A stretch of DNA of 64,000 nucleotides, taken from assembly GCF_036812735.1 (NCBI RefSeq), contig NZ_CP117523.1:2170001-2234000 (forward strand), in the 5' to 3' direction. Origin of the DNA: Terrisporobacter glycolicus ATCC 14880 = DSM 1288 (GTDB lineage Bacteria > Bacillota > Clostridia > Peptostreptococcales > Peptostreptococcaceae). Shown piece by piece: positions 33,511-42,986 of the stretch. The position numbers and the translations under genes were made by a program. Every line of letters starts with the position of its first letter. Positions within the stretch are counted from its first letter, which is position 1. A model generated the notes under the pieces. The model saw only the letters and a list, made by a program, of their open reading frames with translations, searched no databases and was not told the origin of the DNA.

Positions 33511-33598
33511 TACTTTTTGAATTAATCAAAATTTTCACATATTTTAAAATCCATACATTTTTGAATAGTTTGTTTTCATATTATCCAAAATAAATAAA

Positions 33599-33645
33599 AA
33601 AATAGTGGTGATAACTTTAATAATTTAAGTTATTACCACTATTTC
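33599..33645 (-). terminator. Terminator downstream of APC permease copy 2
   Basis: AAATAGTGGT pairs with ACCACTATTT around a long internal stem (ATAACTT/AAGTTAT). Confidence 0.8.
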
Positions 33646-33671
33646 CACATTTTAAGTAGCTTTTATTTAAT

Positions 33672-35024
33672 TTATACTATTTTTCTAGATTTGAAATTAA
33701 TTTCTTTTAATTTGTTAAAATGATTATATATAGGTAGACCTAATAAAGTTATCAATACACTTCCAATTGCTAAAGCTCTGTTAGATGAACCAGCAAATAA
33801 TAATTGATTTAAAATTACAAATAATCCACCACTCATTGCAAGAATAGGTATAAAAGGATACATTGGAACTTTATAAGGTCTATGTAAATTAGGGTTATCT
33901 TTTCTAAGTTTTATTACTCCATAAAAAGTTAATACATAGAAAGCCCATACAGAAAACATAGCTAAATCTGTAAGTAAATTAAATTGACCTGATAAAGAAT
34001 ATATTACTGAAAGTACAACTATAACACCTATTGCATATGCAGGAGTATCTTGTTTATTAAGTTTTTTTATAAATTTACTTCCTGGTATTAATTCTTTAAC
34101 TCCTAAAGTATATAAAGATCTTGAACCAGTTAAAATATATCCGTTAACACAACCAAATAATGATATTAATATACCACAAGTTATTAATTTCCCACCTATT
34201 GGCCCTAGAATAACTTCAGCTACTGCAGAAGCTGGAGAGTCAAAAGTTGCTAGTGTATTTGCAGGTAATACACAAAGATAAGCTATATTTATTATAATAT
34301 ATACTGACATTACTGCTGTTAATCCACCAACTATAGCTCTTGGTAAATCTTTTCCTGGGTTTTTCATTTCACCAGCTATAGCCCCTACGTTCATCCACCC
34401 ATCATAAGCAAATAATACAGCTATCATAAGTTGTCCAACTATTCCCATAGGAGAAACTCCTTCTCCCACCATTGGAGTCATTATGGATGCTGAAGATGGA
34501 TTTCCTTTTACGAATCCTAATATCATTAGTATAATCAAAGGTATTAATTTACAAATTGTTGATACTGTTTGTATTGTACCACTAGTTTTTGAACCAAGAT
34601 TGTTCATAAAAGCTAAAAACACTATTACACCTATTGTAAAAGGTAAGCTTAATGAAGGATTTCCAAATAAATAAGCAACTTGTTGTCCAAACATTACTGA
34701 TAGGGCTGCTATCATTGCTGGGAAAAATAATACACTTTGCATCCACCCAGTTAAAAACCCTAATTTTTCACCATAAATTTCTTCTATGTATACCATCATA
34801 CCACCTGTTTTAGGTATTGCTGCTGATACTTCGGCTGCTGTTAATCCTCCAGCTATTGTAAGTATTCCTGCCAAAATCCATGATAGAATTCCAAGACCTG
34901 GAGCTCCTCCAGTCAAAGTGTATACAGCTTGGGGTTTAAAAAATACTCCTGCTCCTATAACCATACCAATAACTGTTGACAAAGCTGCTGAAAGTCCTAA
35001 ATTCTTTTGTAAATTTTGTCCCAT
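33672..35024 (-). CDS. APC superfamily amino-acid permease, copy 2
   Basis: A 450-residue permease, same length as copy 1 at 32050-33402 and closely similar throughout (LSTVIGMVIGAGVFFKPQAV against LSTVIGTVIGGGVFFKSQAV). Differences are scattered and conservative, which suggests both copies function and have started to diverge, perhaps for different amino acids. GGGAGGAAAGATT is the ribosome site. Confidence 0.9.
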   Translation of the reverse strand: MGQNLQKNLGLSAALSTVIGMVIGAGVFFKPQAVYTLTGGAPGLGILSWILAGILTIAGGLTAAEVSAAIPKTGGMMVYIEEIYGEKLGFLTGWMQSVLFFPAMIAALSVMFGQQVAYLFGNPSLSLPFTIGVIVFLAFMNNLGSKTSGTIQTVSTICKLIPLIILMILGFVKGNPSSASIMTPMVGEGVSPMGIVGQLMIAVLFAYDGWMNVGAIAGEMKNPGKDLPRAIVGGLTAVMSVYIIINIAYLCVLPANTLATFDSPASAVAEVILGPIGGKLITCGILISLFGCVNGYILTGSRSLYTLGVKELIPGSKFIKKLNKQDTPAYAIGVIVVLSVIYSLSGQFNLLTDLAMFSVWAFYVLTFYGVIKLRKDNPNLHRPYKVPMYPFIPILAMSGGLFVILNQLLFAGSSNRALAIGSVLITLLGLPIYNHFNKLKEINFKSRKIV

Positions 35025-35110
35025 AATCTTTCCTCCCTTTTCATATGCAAATAATATTAGTTATGATTTTGCGCTTATTTTCATAAATATGAAAAAATCA
35101 TTACTTGATT

Positions 35111-35138
35111 ATTGTAATACAAAAAAACGTTTTCGCAA
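35111..35138 (-). promoter_or_regulatory. Promoter of APC permease copy 2 with palindrome
   Basis: TTGCGA - 16 bases - TACAAT on the minus strand, with AAAACGTTTT at the start of the spacer, as at 33483-33510. Confidence 0.6.
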
Positions 35139-35148
35139 TACTTTTTAA

Positions 35149-35535
35149 AATAAATTATAATTTTTATGTATTTAAAAATATTTATTATAGGTAATTTAGT
35201 TTTTAACTTAATTATCTAAGATATTTTCTCAGAGAATATATGATTTTCTTTAATTCATTGTTAAATCCATGACAACCTTTTAGTGTTTGTTCTATTTAGA
35301 AAAGTCAGTATTTATTTAATTTCATATATTTTCAGAATATTAAAACCTTTTAATTGTAACTGTTGTAAGATTTGTATATTGAATTTTCACCACTTTTACT
35401 TTTAAATTTTTATAATCTTATAAATTTTATTAATCAATTTTTTGTTAATTATTTTTCTATCATATGATTTTTCCTTGTAATTTTAAAATTTAAATATATT
35501 TATCCCTAAAAAAGTAAAAACAATAATTTATAAAA
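35149..35535. other. AT-rich intergenic region
   Basis: About 390 bases between the second permease promoter and the terminator at 35536. It is rich in A/T tracts; I see no open frame with a ribosome site, no clear palindrome and no RNA motif. Confidence 0.6.
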
Positions 35536-35570
35536 TAAAAAAGCTAGGAAGGAATATATCCCACCTAGAC
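35536..35570 (-). terminator. Terminator of the 35575-40005 gene set
   Basis: CTAGG-tg-GGA and TCC-tt-CCTAG pair around a short loop; CTTTTTTATTTT follows on the minus strand. Confidence 0.75.
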
Positions 35571-35574
35571 ATTT

Positions 35575-36525
35575 TTATTTTTTCAACTCACTACAAGCTT
35601 TTAATATTTTATCTATATTTTCCTTTGTGTAATCAAAATCTCCATCTATAGCTAGTACCCTATCCTCATACAAAATAATACGTTCCTTATTTTCGCCTAT
35701 AAATAATTTCTTTGCACCCCAATTTTTAAGCTCTTGCGAATTATTATCTTCTTTATATAAACTGTAATCACTTAAGTCATTATAAATACTTTCAAAACCT
35801 TTATTTAAAACCCACTGATTATCACTGAAAAAATACTCTATATCCAAGCGTCCTTTTACTAATCGATCAGTATAGTACTTTTTGTCAATAGTATGGTAAA
35901 CAATTTGCTTCAAATAAATATCTTCAGCAAATATTGTTTTTCTTATATCTAATGAATTATCAATTTCACCTTCAATTTTATCATTTAACTCTGTTAATTT
36001 TAAATTTAGGTTGACATTTGGTTCCTTGTCTTTTGATAAAACATTGGCACATATTGTGGTAGTTACCCCTATAATAAATAAAAACAATAAAGTAATTGAC
36101 CCTACTTTTTCATACTTCATTTTTCTTTTTACTAGCTTTATTGGTATTATATACTCACTTTTACCACCTTGCATACTAACTCTATGTTTAAATAAATAAT
36201 ATATTTCTACAGTACATATTATTAAGAATATTATAATAAATAAATTAGTAAAACATAACATAAAAATTTTCCAGTAGCTTGTTACTGTATAGTAAAAGTC
36301 TACTTTGTAATAATAATGAATATTTTGAATAAAAAGTAGATATATTATAACAAATATTGAGCTAAAAGATAATTCGTCTTTCATAAAGGTTTGAAAATAC
36401 TTTCCATTTGGTTCTTCTTTTTCAAATATTAAGTATTCACTATCTTCACTTTTTACTTCCCATCCATAATTCTTCTTTTGTTTTATATATCTTTCAATAG
36501 GATTTATTTTTTTATTTCTTATCAT
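35575..36525 (-). CDS. Multi-pass membrane protein, DUF2812-like N-terminus
   Basis: A 316-residue protein. The first 45 residues (INPIERYIKQKKNYGWEVKS then YLIFEKEEPNGKYFQTF) recall DUF2812-like domains. Three hydrophobic segments follow (about 55-70, 88-110, 143-163), then a soluble outer domain of about 150 residues ending ENIDKILKACSELKK. The ribosome site is GGGGGGGAGAG. Unknown function; it belongs with the other membrane orphans of the island. Confidence 0.65.
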   Translation of the reverse strand: MIRNKKINPIERYIKQKKNYGWEVKSEDSEYLIFEKEEPNGKYFQTFMKDELSFSSIFVIIYLLFIQNIHYYYKVDFYYTVTSYWKIFMLCFTNLFIIIFLIICTVEIYYLFKHRVSMQGGKSEYIIPIKLVKRKMKYEKVGSITLLFLFIIGVTTTICANVLSKDKEPNVNLNLKLTELNDKIEGEIDNSLDIRKTIFAEDIYLKQIVYHTIDKKYYTDRLVKGRLDIEYFFSDNQWVLNKGFESIYNDLSDYSLYKEDNNSQELKNWGAKKLFIGENKERIILYEDRVLAIDGDFDYTKENIDKILKACSELKK

Positions 36526-36572
36526 TTCGTCTCTCCCCCCCTAACACGCTTAAAAATTCATTTGAAAATATG

Positions 36573-36803
36573 TTACTTTTGAGATTGAAATAAATTTATA
36601 CCTGATAAGAAACAAATTAAAGCAGATGCTCCTATTCTCAGCCAATCCATAGAAAGCCAGAACTCACCACCTAATACCACATCTGGAGATGTATTAAATT
36701 CATCTACATAAATACCTAAATTCCAAAATAATTTACATGATATTATTAAACAAATAAGACTAAGTACAAATATGCTGCCATTTATAAATTTACTATTTTT
36801 CAT
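36573..36803 (-). CDS. Small two-helix membrane protein
   Basis: A 76-residue protein with hydrophobic segments at about residues 7-25 and 55-70 and an outer loop NLGIYVDEFNTSPDVVLGGE. No family recognised. It lies between the nitroreductase-like gene and the DUF2812-like gene in the same direction. Confidence 0.6.
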   Translation of the reverse strand: MKNSKFINGSIFVLSLICLIISCKLFWNLGIYVDEFNTSPDVVLGGEFWLSMDWLRIGASALICFLSGINLFQSQK

Positions 36804-36855
36804 TCCTGTTAATCCCCCTTAATAACTTCAAAACTATTTTTTACTCTTATTAAAT

Positions 36856-37671
36856 TTATCCTATCCAAGATATTAAGTATTTAAATTTATCACTATCTTT
36901 CTCATTTAGCACTTTAAACTCACCTTTAAGCCCTTTTTCTTTAACACTTAAGTTAAAATGACATAGGGCGATACCCATATCAATTTTGCTCATTTCTATT
37001 TTGCCCTCATTGTATATATGGAAATTATCATTTTCCTTTACTATTCTCCAAGGCTGTTTGTTAAGGGCAGATGGTGCTAATCTTACATTCTCCAAAACTT
37101 CACCAAAATCCCCTGCTTCTTCATAAGTAAGTGGTGTATCAAAATTATTTTCGAAAAATATTTCATTAAATGCTTTTCTTTTATTTGTATTGCCACCAAA
37201 TACTTTTGCAATAAAAGTTTTCTTTTCAGCTTCAATACCCACTGGAGATACTATTGGTAAAGCTTCATTACTTTTTAGGTCTATGGCTTTTGCAAATTTA
37301 CCTTTATTAAAAGTTCCTCCTAACCACACAGTTCCCAAATTTAGAGATGTAGCGTATAATACAACTTTTTCAAATAAGTATCCTAAATCATAAAGCCCCA
37401 TTTCACTTTTGTCATAAGCTGCAGTCAAATAATAATTTGCACCTTTTATAACTCCATATGTTCCTAATTTTGTCTCTTTATCATTGTCATCTTTTTCAAT
37501 TAGATTAACTCTTATTGACCCACCAAAAATTCCTTTACTATTATTAATTTCTTTTAAGTAAGTTTCTATTTTTTCTATAATGTCCTTTGATAATTCTACA
37601 TCTTTGTAAGTTCTTACTGAATGTCTATCTTTTATTATTTCTGTAATTGATTTATTAAAAGTATTGTTCAA
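36856..37671 (-). CDS. Nitroreductase family protein (TM1586-type)
   Basis: A 271-residue FMN-binding flavoprotein. IIKDRHSVRTYKDVELSKDI is the common nitroreductase lead; APSALNKQPWRI and DMGIALCHFNLS carry flavin contacts. Its length and the two-half structure match the TM1586-type subfamily, in which the two halves resemble each other. It reduces substrates with NAD(P)H; the natural substrate is unknown. The start is TTG (37671), its ribosome site overlapping the stop of the upstream GNAT gene. Confidence 0.85.
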   Translation of the reverse strand: MNNTFNKSITEIIKDRHSVRTYKDVELSKDIIEKIETYLKEINNSKGIFGGSIRVNLIEKDDNDKETKLGTYGVIKGANYYLTAAYDKSEMGLYDLGYLFEKVVLYATSLNLGTVWLGGTFNKGKFAKAIDLKSNEALPIVSPVGIEAEKKTFIAKVFGGNTNKRKAFNEIFFENNFDTPLTYEEAGDFGEVLENVRLAPSALNKQPWRIVKENDNFHIYNEGKIEMSKIDMGIALCHFNLSVKEKGLKGEFKVLNEKDSDKFKYLISWIG

Positions 37672-37677
37672 ATTAAA

Positions 37678-38139
37678 CTACCTCCATTCCTTCAACATTC
37701 TAAATTCCTTATAAACAGTATTTCCAATTTTATATTCAAATGAATCTTTTTTATTAAATCCGTATTTTTCATAAAGCTTCATGGCTACATCGTTGTCTAT
37801 TTCCACACTTGTATATAAATTTTCCTCTTCGTATTTATTATGAAAAAACTCTAAAAACTTTTCTAGAGCTTTTGATCCATAACCTTTATTTTGGTGATTA
37901 ATATCTATCATAAATCTAGAAAATGACCATCCTTCCAGCTCTTTGTCATAATCATATAGTATAAATCCTACCATTTCCTCATTATTATAAATACCAATAG
38001 GATATAACTCTTCTTCATAAAAAGCTTGTACCAAGGATATGGCATTACTTGCAACATAGTCCTTTTGATGGTCTGCCACCTTTAGATTTATACAAGTATT
38101 GTAATTTGATTTATCTATTTCTCTAAAATTAATATTCAT
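37678..38139 (-). CDS. GNAT family N-acetyltransferase
   Basis: A 153-residue acetyltransferase with the acetyl-CoA motif IDINHQNKGYGSKALEKFLE and the final strand VEIDNDVAMKLYEKYGF. The ATG at 38139 (GAGGTGG 5 bases upstream) is preferred over a GTG nine bases earlier. Close spacing on both sides (6 and 21 bases) puts it in an operon with the nitroreductase and the EreA-like gene. Confidence 0.88.
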   Translation of the reverse strand: MNINFREIDKSNYNTCINLKVADHQKDYVASNAISLVQAFYEEELYPIGIYNNEEMVGFILYDYDKELEGWSFSRFMIDINHQNKGYGSKALEKFLEFFHNKYEEENLYTSVEIDNDVAMKLYEKYGFNKKDSFEYKIGNTVYKEFRMLKEWR

Positions 38140-38160
38140 ATATTCCACCTCAAAAACGTT

Positions 38161-39279
38161 TTAATTTCCATACACTTGTGTTTTTTTAGAGTTTCTAAGT
38201 ATCATCAATCCTTGTATATAATCACAAGTTACGCTATTTTCCTTACTTCCATTAAATAAATATTCTTTATTATAAAAAGGACTTTTTTCTCTTGAAAGTT
38301 CAATAAATTTATCTGATTTAATATTGTTAAAATAAAAATAATTGAAAAAATTCTTTGATGGAAAATTTCCTTCTTTATTTTCATAAATGCATAACAAAGA
38401 ATAAACTTTATTTTTTACTGGAGATGATTTACTATTTAGTAATGTGCCAAACCTTACTTCTTCCATAGTAAGAAAATCACTATTCATATAATCTTGATAT
38501 ATGTGTTCACTTCCAAATTGTCCAAAGAATTTTTCTCCTTTTTTTAGTGAATATAAAAATGAAAAGTTTCTCATCATTACCTTATCACGCCTATCTTCTC
38601 CTCCACCAAGTTGATACAAGTTCTTTATTCCATTTTCAAAATATATAAATTTTTCTCCAAAATATTCTTCACATGATTTTTTATCTTCTTCATAGGCCAT
38701 TTTTAAATATTTAGCAGACTTTGTATTTTCTTCTTTAAGAAGATAAATCCCTTTTTGAAGAGATTTTGGCACAGTTTTATTTTTATCTATTAAAGTTTTT
38801 ATACCTTTTACTGCAGCCAATGAGTCATGTTCCACATCAATGCCATAGATGTTTATTTTAGAATCTTCATCTAATTCTAAGTTGTATTTATATAACCATT
38901 TATAAAATTCATATTTTTCTTTAGTATAGGCCATTGTACCTTTTAGTTGATTCATAAAAGATTTTAAATAATCTTCATTCCCACTTTGTATATATTCATT
39001 TAATAAAAGTACATTACAAAAACCTGCCTCTTCCATTATGTTTTTAACTCCAGCTTTTTTATTTAAGTATGTAAAAAATTCTTTTTTAAATTTATCACTT
39101 TTTGCCATAGTGTGAGTTTCACCAGAAAGAAATACCTCATAATTATTTGTATTTATTAAATCAAATGAGTTATTTTCTTTTATGTAACTATTTATTCTTA
39201 TATTTTTATAAAAAACACTTGTTAATATTACTATTATCACAAGTAGTAGGATCATTAGTATTTTTGTAAATTTCTTCAT
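38161..39279 (-). CDS. Membrane-anchored erythromycin-esterase/ChaN-like protein
   Basis: A 372-residue protein with an N-terminal membrane anchor (ILMILLLVIIVILTSVFY). The core begins with FLSGETHTMAKSDKFKKEFF, contains GVKNIMEEAGFCNVLLLNEY and YGIDVEHD, and later EKFFGQFGSEHIYQDY. The G-E-x-H pattern and conserved His/Glu residues resemble the EreA/ChaN/TraB-like fold, but I cannot prove catalysis. Macrolide hydrolysis should not be assumed, because this group also includes proteins of unknown role. The start at 39279 has GGAGG 8 bases upstream. Confidence 0.6.
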   Translation of the reverse strand: MKKFTKILMILLLVIIVILTSVFYKNIRINSYIKENNSFDLINTNNYEVFLSGETHTMAKSDKFKKEFFTYLNKKAGVKNIMEEAGFCNVLLLNEYIQSGNEDYLKSFMNQLKGTMAYTKEKYEFYKWLYKYNLELDEDSKINIYGIDVEHDSLAAVKGIKTLIDKNKTVPKSLQKGIYLLKEENTKSAKYLKMAYEEDKKSCEEYFGEKFIYFENGIKNLYQLGGGEDRRDKVMMRNFSFLYSLKKGEKFFGQFGSEHIYQDYMNSDFLTMEEVRFGTLLNSKSSPVKNKVYSLLCIYENKEGNFPSKNFFNYFYFNNIKSDKFIELSREKSPFYNKEYLFNGSKENSVTCDYIQGLMILRNSKKTQVYGN

Positions 39280-39318
39280 TGCTATTTCCTCCATTACATT
39301 ATTTTAAGAAAATAACTT

Positions 39319-40005
39319 TTATTTACTTCTTATCTTTTTATAGCTATTTATCTTTTCTTTGATTTTATCAAAATATAAAACTATATTTATATATAAACAT
39401 AAGCTCCAAAATAACAATACTATTACTCCTAAATATACTGGTGTAGGTAAAGGAAATATTGGCATATTTTTTAGAACCAATGTCTTGGTTGTGTCACCAT
39501 TTATAATATTAATTTTATTATGCAAAATAAAATTACGTTTCAATTCATAAATTATATTTCTTGTTTTATAAGTCTTCTCTGTTAATTGCCCATATTTTAC
39601 AAATAAATCTTCAGCTTTATCACTATCAATTTCATTTTCTTCTAATATTTTCATTTTATCTAAATCAATAACATATTCTATACTTTCAGTTTTACCAAAT
39701 GAAATAGCAATTAATTTATTTTTTTCTACACTAAAATTGCAACTTCCTCCTGAAAATGATATTGTATTTTTGTAATTTCCATTTGAATCAAAGATTTGTA
39801 TATTAAGATTATACCAACCACCTCCAATATAGTAATTTCCGTCCTCATCAACAACTATTTGATCTGCCTCATATAATGGTAGCTGGTTTTGTGATATACC
39901 TTGAAGTTTGTCATGTTTAAATTTAAGATTATATACTATCCCCCCAAAGCTACCTATAATAGATAATATAAGTATTATAGGTATTAAAAAATACATTTTC
40001 TTCAT
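39319..40005 (-). CDS. Paralogue of the 2721-3857 sensor-like membrane protein
   Basis: A 228-residue protein with an N-terminal helix (FLIPIILILSIIGSFGGIVY) and a C-terminal helix (YLGVIVLLFWSLCLYINIVL). The outer domain has LPLYEADQIVVDEDGNYYIG, FDSNGNYKNTI and GGSCNF, aligning with the outer domain at 2721-3857, but it lacks that protein's N-terminal membrane region. The shared domain is therefore a mobile module in two islands 36 kb apart. It is the first gene of the operon. Confidence 0.75.
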   Translation of the reverse strand: MKKMYFLIPIILILSIIGSFGGIVYNLKFKHDKLQGISQNQLPLYEADQIVVDEDGNYYIGGGWYNLNIQIFDSNGNYKNTISFSGGSCNFSVEKNKLIAISFGKTESIEYVIDLDKMKILEENEIDSDKAEDLFVKYGQLTEKTYKTRNIIYELKRNFILHNKINIINGDTTKTLVLKNMPIFPLPTPVYLGVIVLLFWSLCLYINIVLYFDKIKEKINSYKKIRSK

Positions 40006-40220
40006 ATACTCCCCCATACTTCATATGACTTATTCTAATTGTAACACATTGAAAAAATGAAATTTCTATTATGCTAATTTATGCTAAAAATTTTTAACAC
40101 TTCTATAATAAATAAAGTAGTATAATTTTTTTATGAATCAGAATTCCTAATAACTTGTAAGAAAAATTTCTACAATAGGGAATAATGAGATTAAGAGAAT
40201 TTTAATTAAAATGGAGGAAT

Positions 40221-40475
40221 ATGATAGTTATGAAATCACCTGGTATGATATCCATAGTTTTAGGAATAATAATTATTATTTTTACATCAGTAGAATACTA
40301 TAAAGGAAAAACTGAAAAAATAAATTTTTTTGTAGATTTAGGCAGTGGTATTTTTATTGTAACACTCGGATTATTGCTATTATTTAATATAATCCCTAGC
40401 AAATACATATCATTTATTGTTTTTCCAGCAATGATTATATATTTTCTTATTGACCAGAAAATTAAGATTAAGTAA
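40221..40475 (+). CDS. Small membrane protein
   Basis: An 84-residue protein with three hydrophobic segments (MISIVLGIIIIIFTSVEYYK, the ISFIVFPAMIIYFL segment and one between). GGAGG lies a few bases before the ATG at 40221. It is the only plus-strand gene nearby and ends at a strong terminator. No family recognised. Confidence 0.6.
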   Translation: MIVMKSPGMISIVLGIIIIIFTSVEYYKGKTEKINFFVDLGSGIFIVTLGLLLLFNIIPSKYISFIVFPAMIIYFLIDQKIKIK

Positions 40476-40497
40476 ATTAATAATTTATTACAAAAAT

Positions 40498-40532
40498 AAG
40501 CCTATATCTTATATTAAGATATAGGCTTATTT
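40498..40532 (+). terminator. Terminator of the small membrane protein gene
   Basis: AAGCCTATATCTT pairs perfectly with AAGATATAGGCTT, followed by ATTTT. It overlaps the 3' end of the DUF3916 remnant on the other strand. Confidence 0.85.
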
Positions 40533-41059
40533 TACATCTATTTCACCAATAAACCACAGCTCTCCTTCATAGCATAAATCCTCTTCATAAATTTCTTCTT
40601 TATATCCTTTTACTTTCATTGAACTTGGAAAATTTAAATCCCATTCTTTGCAAATATTTCTCTCCTTTAAAAGTGGAATCCATTTTTGATATTTAGTATT
40701 TCTATTAAAGAAATTCTTATAGTACTCATCTCCAAAGAATACTATAATCTGCGAATCCCATAGGCTAGGAAGATTTATACAAGCAACAACCCTTGTGGCA
40801 ATATCTGATTGTAATTTATTATTTATTAAAAACTCAACTCTATCTATAATTAACTGAATGCACTTTCTTCTTAGTGCAACAGGTGTTTTATAAGAATCAA
40901 TAAATCTTTGGGATGTGGGTATATGTAAATGCCAGTATCCATAGTCTAAATCGATTTTTGGAAATTCTGATGTTAATTCTTTTCCATAACCTTAAATTTA
41001 CGACTTTTCCCTCGTATCTTTTTTCTATATGATTTATCTGGGTATATATGATACATCAT
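40527..41059 (-). pseudogene. Frameshifted DUF3916 family gene
   Basis: A start at 41059 with AAAGGAGGAG encodes MMYHIYPDKSYRKKIRGKSR and then stops soon after. One base later in phase the frame continues as GYGKELTSEFPKIDLDYGYW and on through HLHIPTSQRFIDSYKTPVAL, RRKCIQLIIDRVEFL and WFIGEIDVK to a stop at 40527. This long block fits DUF3916. A single base loss near 40991-40998 would rejoin the frames. No ORF with a start covers the main part, so it was not called by ATG-based methods. Confidence 0.82.
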
Positions 41060-41114
41060 ATCTCCTCCTTTATTTATGTCTAAAATTCACTCTAATACTG
41101 TTATACAAAATGTT

Positions 41115-41291
41115 CTATCTATTCTTCAAAGACAACACTTCTTGTATGCAAAGGGGTATAAACATTATTAATGACATAATCATTACAATAACATAAACCA
41201 CGTCACTTATATCAGTTAAACGACTAACTATATTTAGCACTATAAAAATGAACATCCCCAAGTAACCAATAATTTTTATATACGTCTTCAT
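41115..41291 (-). CDS. Small two-helix membrane protein
   Basis: A 58-residue protein with two hydrophobic segments (about residues 4-20 and 30-47) and a basic tail (EVLSLKNR). AAAGGA lies 8 bases before the ATG at 41291. Upstream of the DUF3916 remnant. No family recognised. Confidence 0.5.
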   Translation of the reverse strand: MKTYIKIIGYLGMFIFIVLNIVSRLTDISDVVYVIVMIMSLIMFIPLCIQEVLSLKNR

Positions 41292-41485
41292 TATCATATT
41301 CCTTTCATTATCACATATTTCTTCACCATATGAATTTCAAGTGTCTCTATAATATATAATACTATAAAAATAATATTTACTTATCAATATTTAACTATTT
41401 CATTTGCATAATTATAAATTCCAAGTCCATTATGATTTTTTATTTGGAGTATATATCACAATATAGGTACATAATATTTAATAAG

Positions 41486-41619
41486 CTACAATTTATTTAT
41501 TAACAGTGGATATTTATTGAATGTAAAATCCAACCATATATACTATCAATAGGCCTTAGGGTAGTGAGAGTCAATAGCTCATTTTGTTTAGGGCTACTTT
41601 CTAAATAAATAAATTGTAG
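41486..41619. repeat. 134-bp element with 16-bp terminal inverted repeats
   Basis: CTACAATTTATTTATT (41486-41501) and AATAAATAAATTGTAG (41604-41619) are perfect inverted repeats. The interior has TAGGGTAGTGAGAG and AGCTCATTTTG, including TGAG...CTCA. It is longer than a terminator and codes for no protein. A MITE or a folded RNA are both possible. It occupies most of the 400-base gap at 41292-41693, which otherwise has only a terminator. Confidence 0.55.
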
Positions 41620-41631
41620 TTTTATATATAT

Positions 41632-41662
41632 AAGGGTGTATCAAAAAATTGATACACCCTTT
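41632..41662 (-). terminator. Terminator of the symporter gene
   Basis: AAGGGTGTATCAA pairs with TTGATACACCCTT. Bidirectional in form; the symporter gene ends at 41694. Confidence 0.85.
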
Positions 41663-41693
41663 AGTAATTGTATTTCCACATTCTATTTTATAT

Positions 41694-42986
41694 CTAAGCA
41701 AGTGCTGCTTGATCTTCTTCTTCATAACTTTCAAATACTGCTTTATCTAAGTCTCCATTTTGATGAGCAACTATAGCAGTACAAACAGCATCTCCTGTTA
41801 TATTTACAGCCGTTCTAGTCATATCAAGTATTCTGTCTATACCCATAATTAATGCTATACCTTCCACTGGAAGTCCTACAGAGTTAAACACCATAGAAAG
41901 GGTGATTAAACCAACCCCTGGAACTCCTGCTGTACCTATTGATGCCAATGTAGCCGTTGCAATAACAGTTAAATAGTCAACAAATGTTAAATCCACATGG
42001 AATGCCTGAGCTACGAATACAACTGCCACACCTTGCATGATTGATGTACCATCCATGTTTATAGTAGCTCCTAGCGGTATAGTAAATGAAGATATCTTCT
42101 TATTCACTCCAACTTTTTTCTCTAAAGTATCAATTGACATTGGTATTGTAGCATTTGATGTTGCTGTAGAAAATGCAAATCCCATAACTGGTGCAAATTT
42201 CTTTATAAATTTAATCGGATTTAATCCTGTAAATCCTTTAAACATTGACATATAAACAACAAAACATTGTAAACCTAGAGCAAAGAATACACTAAACATA
42301 TACTTTAACATTGGTACAAAAGCATCAAATCCTATGTTTGCAAATGTTTTAGATATTAAGCAAAAAACACCTATTGGAGCAACCTTCATAACTATCATTG
42401 TCATTTCCATCATTACATCATTAAATTGTGCAAAAAACTTAGATACCACATCTGCTTTCTTACCTAATTTTGCAAGTATTATACCAATTAATATGGCAAA
42501 TAAAATTATTTGAAGCATGTTTCCTTCTGCTAAACCTTGTATAGGGTTTTTAGGTATTATATCTAATAAAGTATCAGCAAAACTTGCAGTTTCTGCTATA
42601 GTAGTTTTGGTTTGTTCTATAGCTGATATATCAAGGCCTATTCCTGGGTTAATTACTTTTGCCACAGATAAAGCAACTGTTATAGCAAGGGCCGTCGTTA
42701 TTAAGTAAAATCCCATAGTTTTAATTCCTACTTTTCCCAAGGTTTTTGTATCACCAATAGCTGATGCTCCACATACTAAAGAGCAAAATACCAAAGGAAC
42801 AACAAGCATTTGCATTAATCTTAAAAATCCGTTTCCTATTATATAAAATACTCCATCTATTAATATATTGTCTCTAAAAGTACTTGCGGGTACAAAGTAA
42901 TGTAGAATTATACCAAATACTGCACCTAATATTAATGCTATAAAAATTTTCGTTGTTAAGTTGAATTTTTTCTTTGTAGTCTCCAT
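41694..42986 (-). CDS. Dicarboxylate/amino-acid:cation symporter (DAACS family)
   Basis: A 430-residue protein, eight helices and two hairpins. FSTATSNATIPMS is the HP1 serine-rich loop and GATINMDGTSIMQG the NMDGT motif of helix 7; VPGVGLITLSMV is HP2. These residues bind substrate and sodium or proton. The substrate is probably glutamate or a C4-dicarboxylate. The start at 42986 follows TGGAGG by 6 bases. Confidence 0.92.
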   Translation of the reverse strand: METTKKKFNLTTKIFIALILGAVFGIILHYFVPASTFRDNILIDGVFYIIGNGFLRLMQMLVVPLVFCSLVCGASAIGDTKTLGKVGIKTMGFYLITTALAITVALSVAKVINPGIGLDISAIEQTKTTIAETASFADTLLDIIPKNPIQGLAEGNMLQIILFAILIGIILAKLGKKADVVSKFFAQFNDVMMEMTMIVMKVAPIGVFCLISKTFANIGFDAFVPMLKYMFSVFFALGLQCFVVYMSMFKGFTGLNPIKFIKKFAPVMGFAFSTATSNATIPMSIDTLEKKVGVNKKISSFTIPLGATINMDGTSIMQGVAVVFVAQAFHVDLTFVDYLTVIATATLASIGTAGVPGVGLITLSMVFNSVGLPVEGIALIMGIDRILDMTRTAVNITGDAVCTAIVAHQNGDLDKAVFESYEEEDQAALA

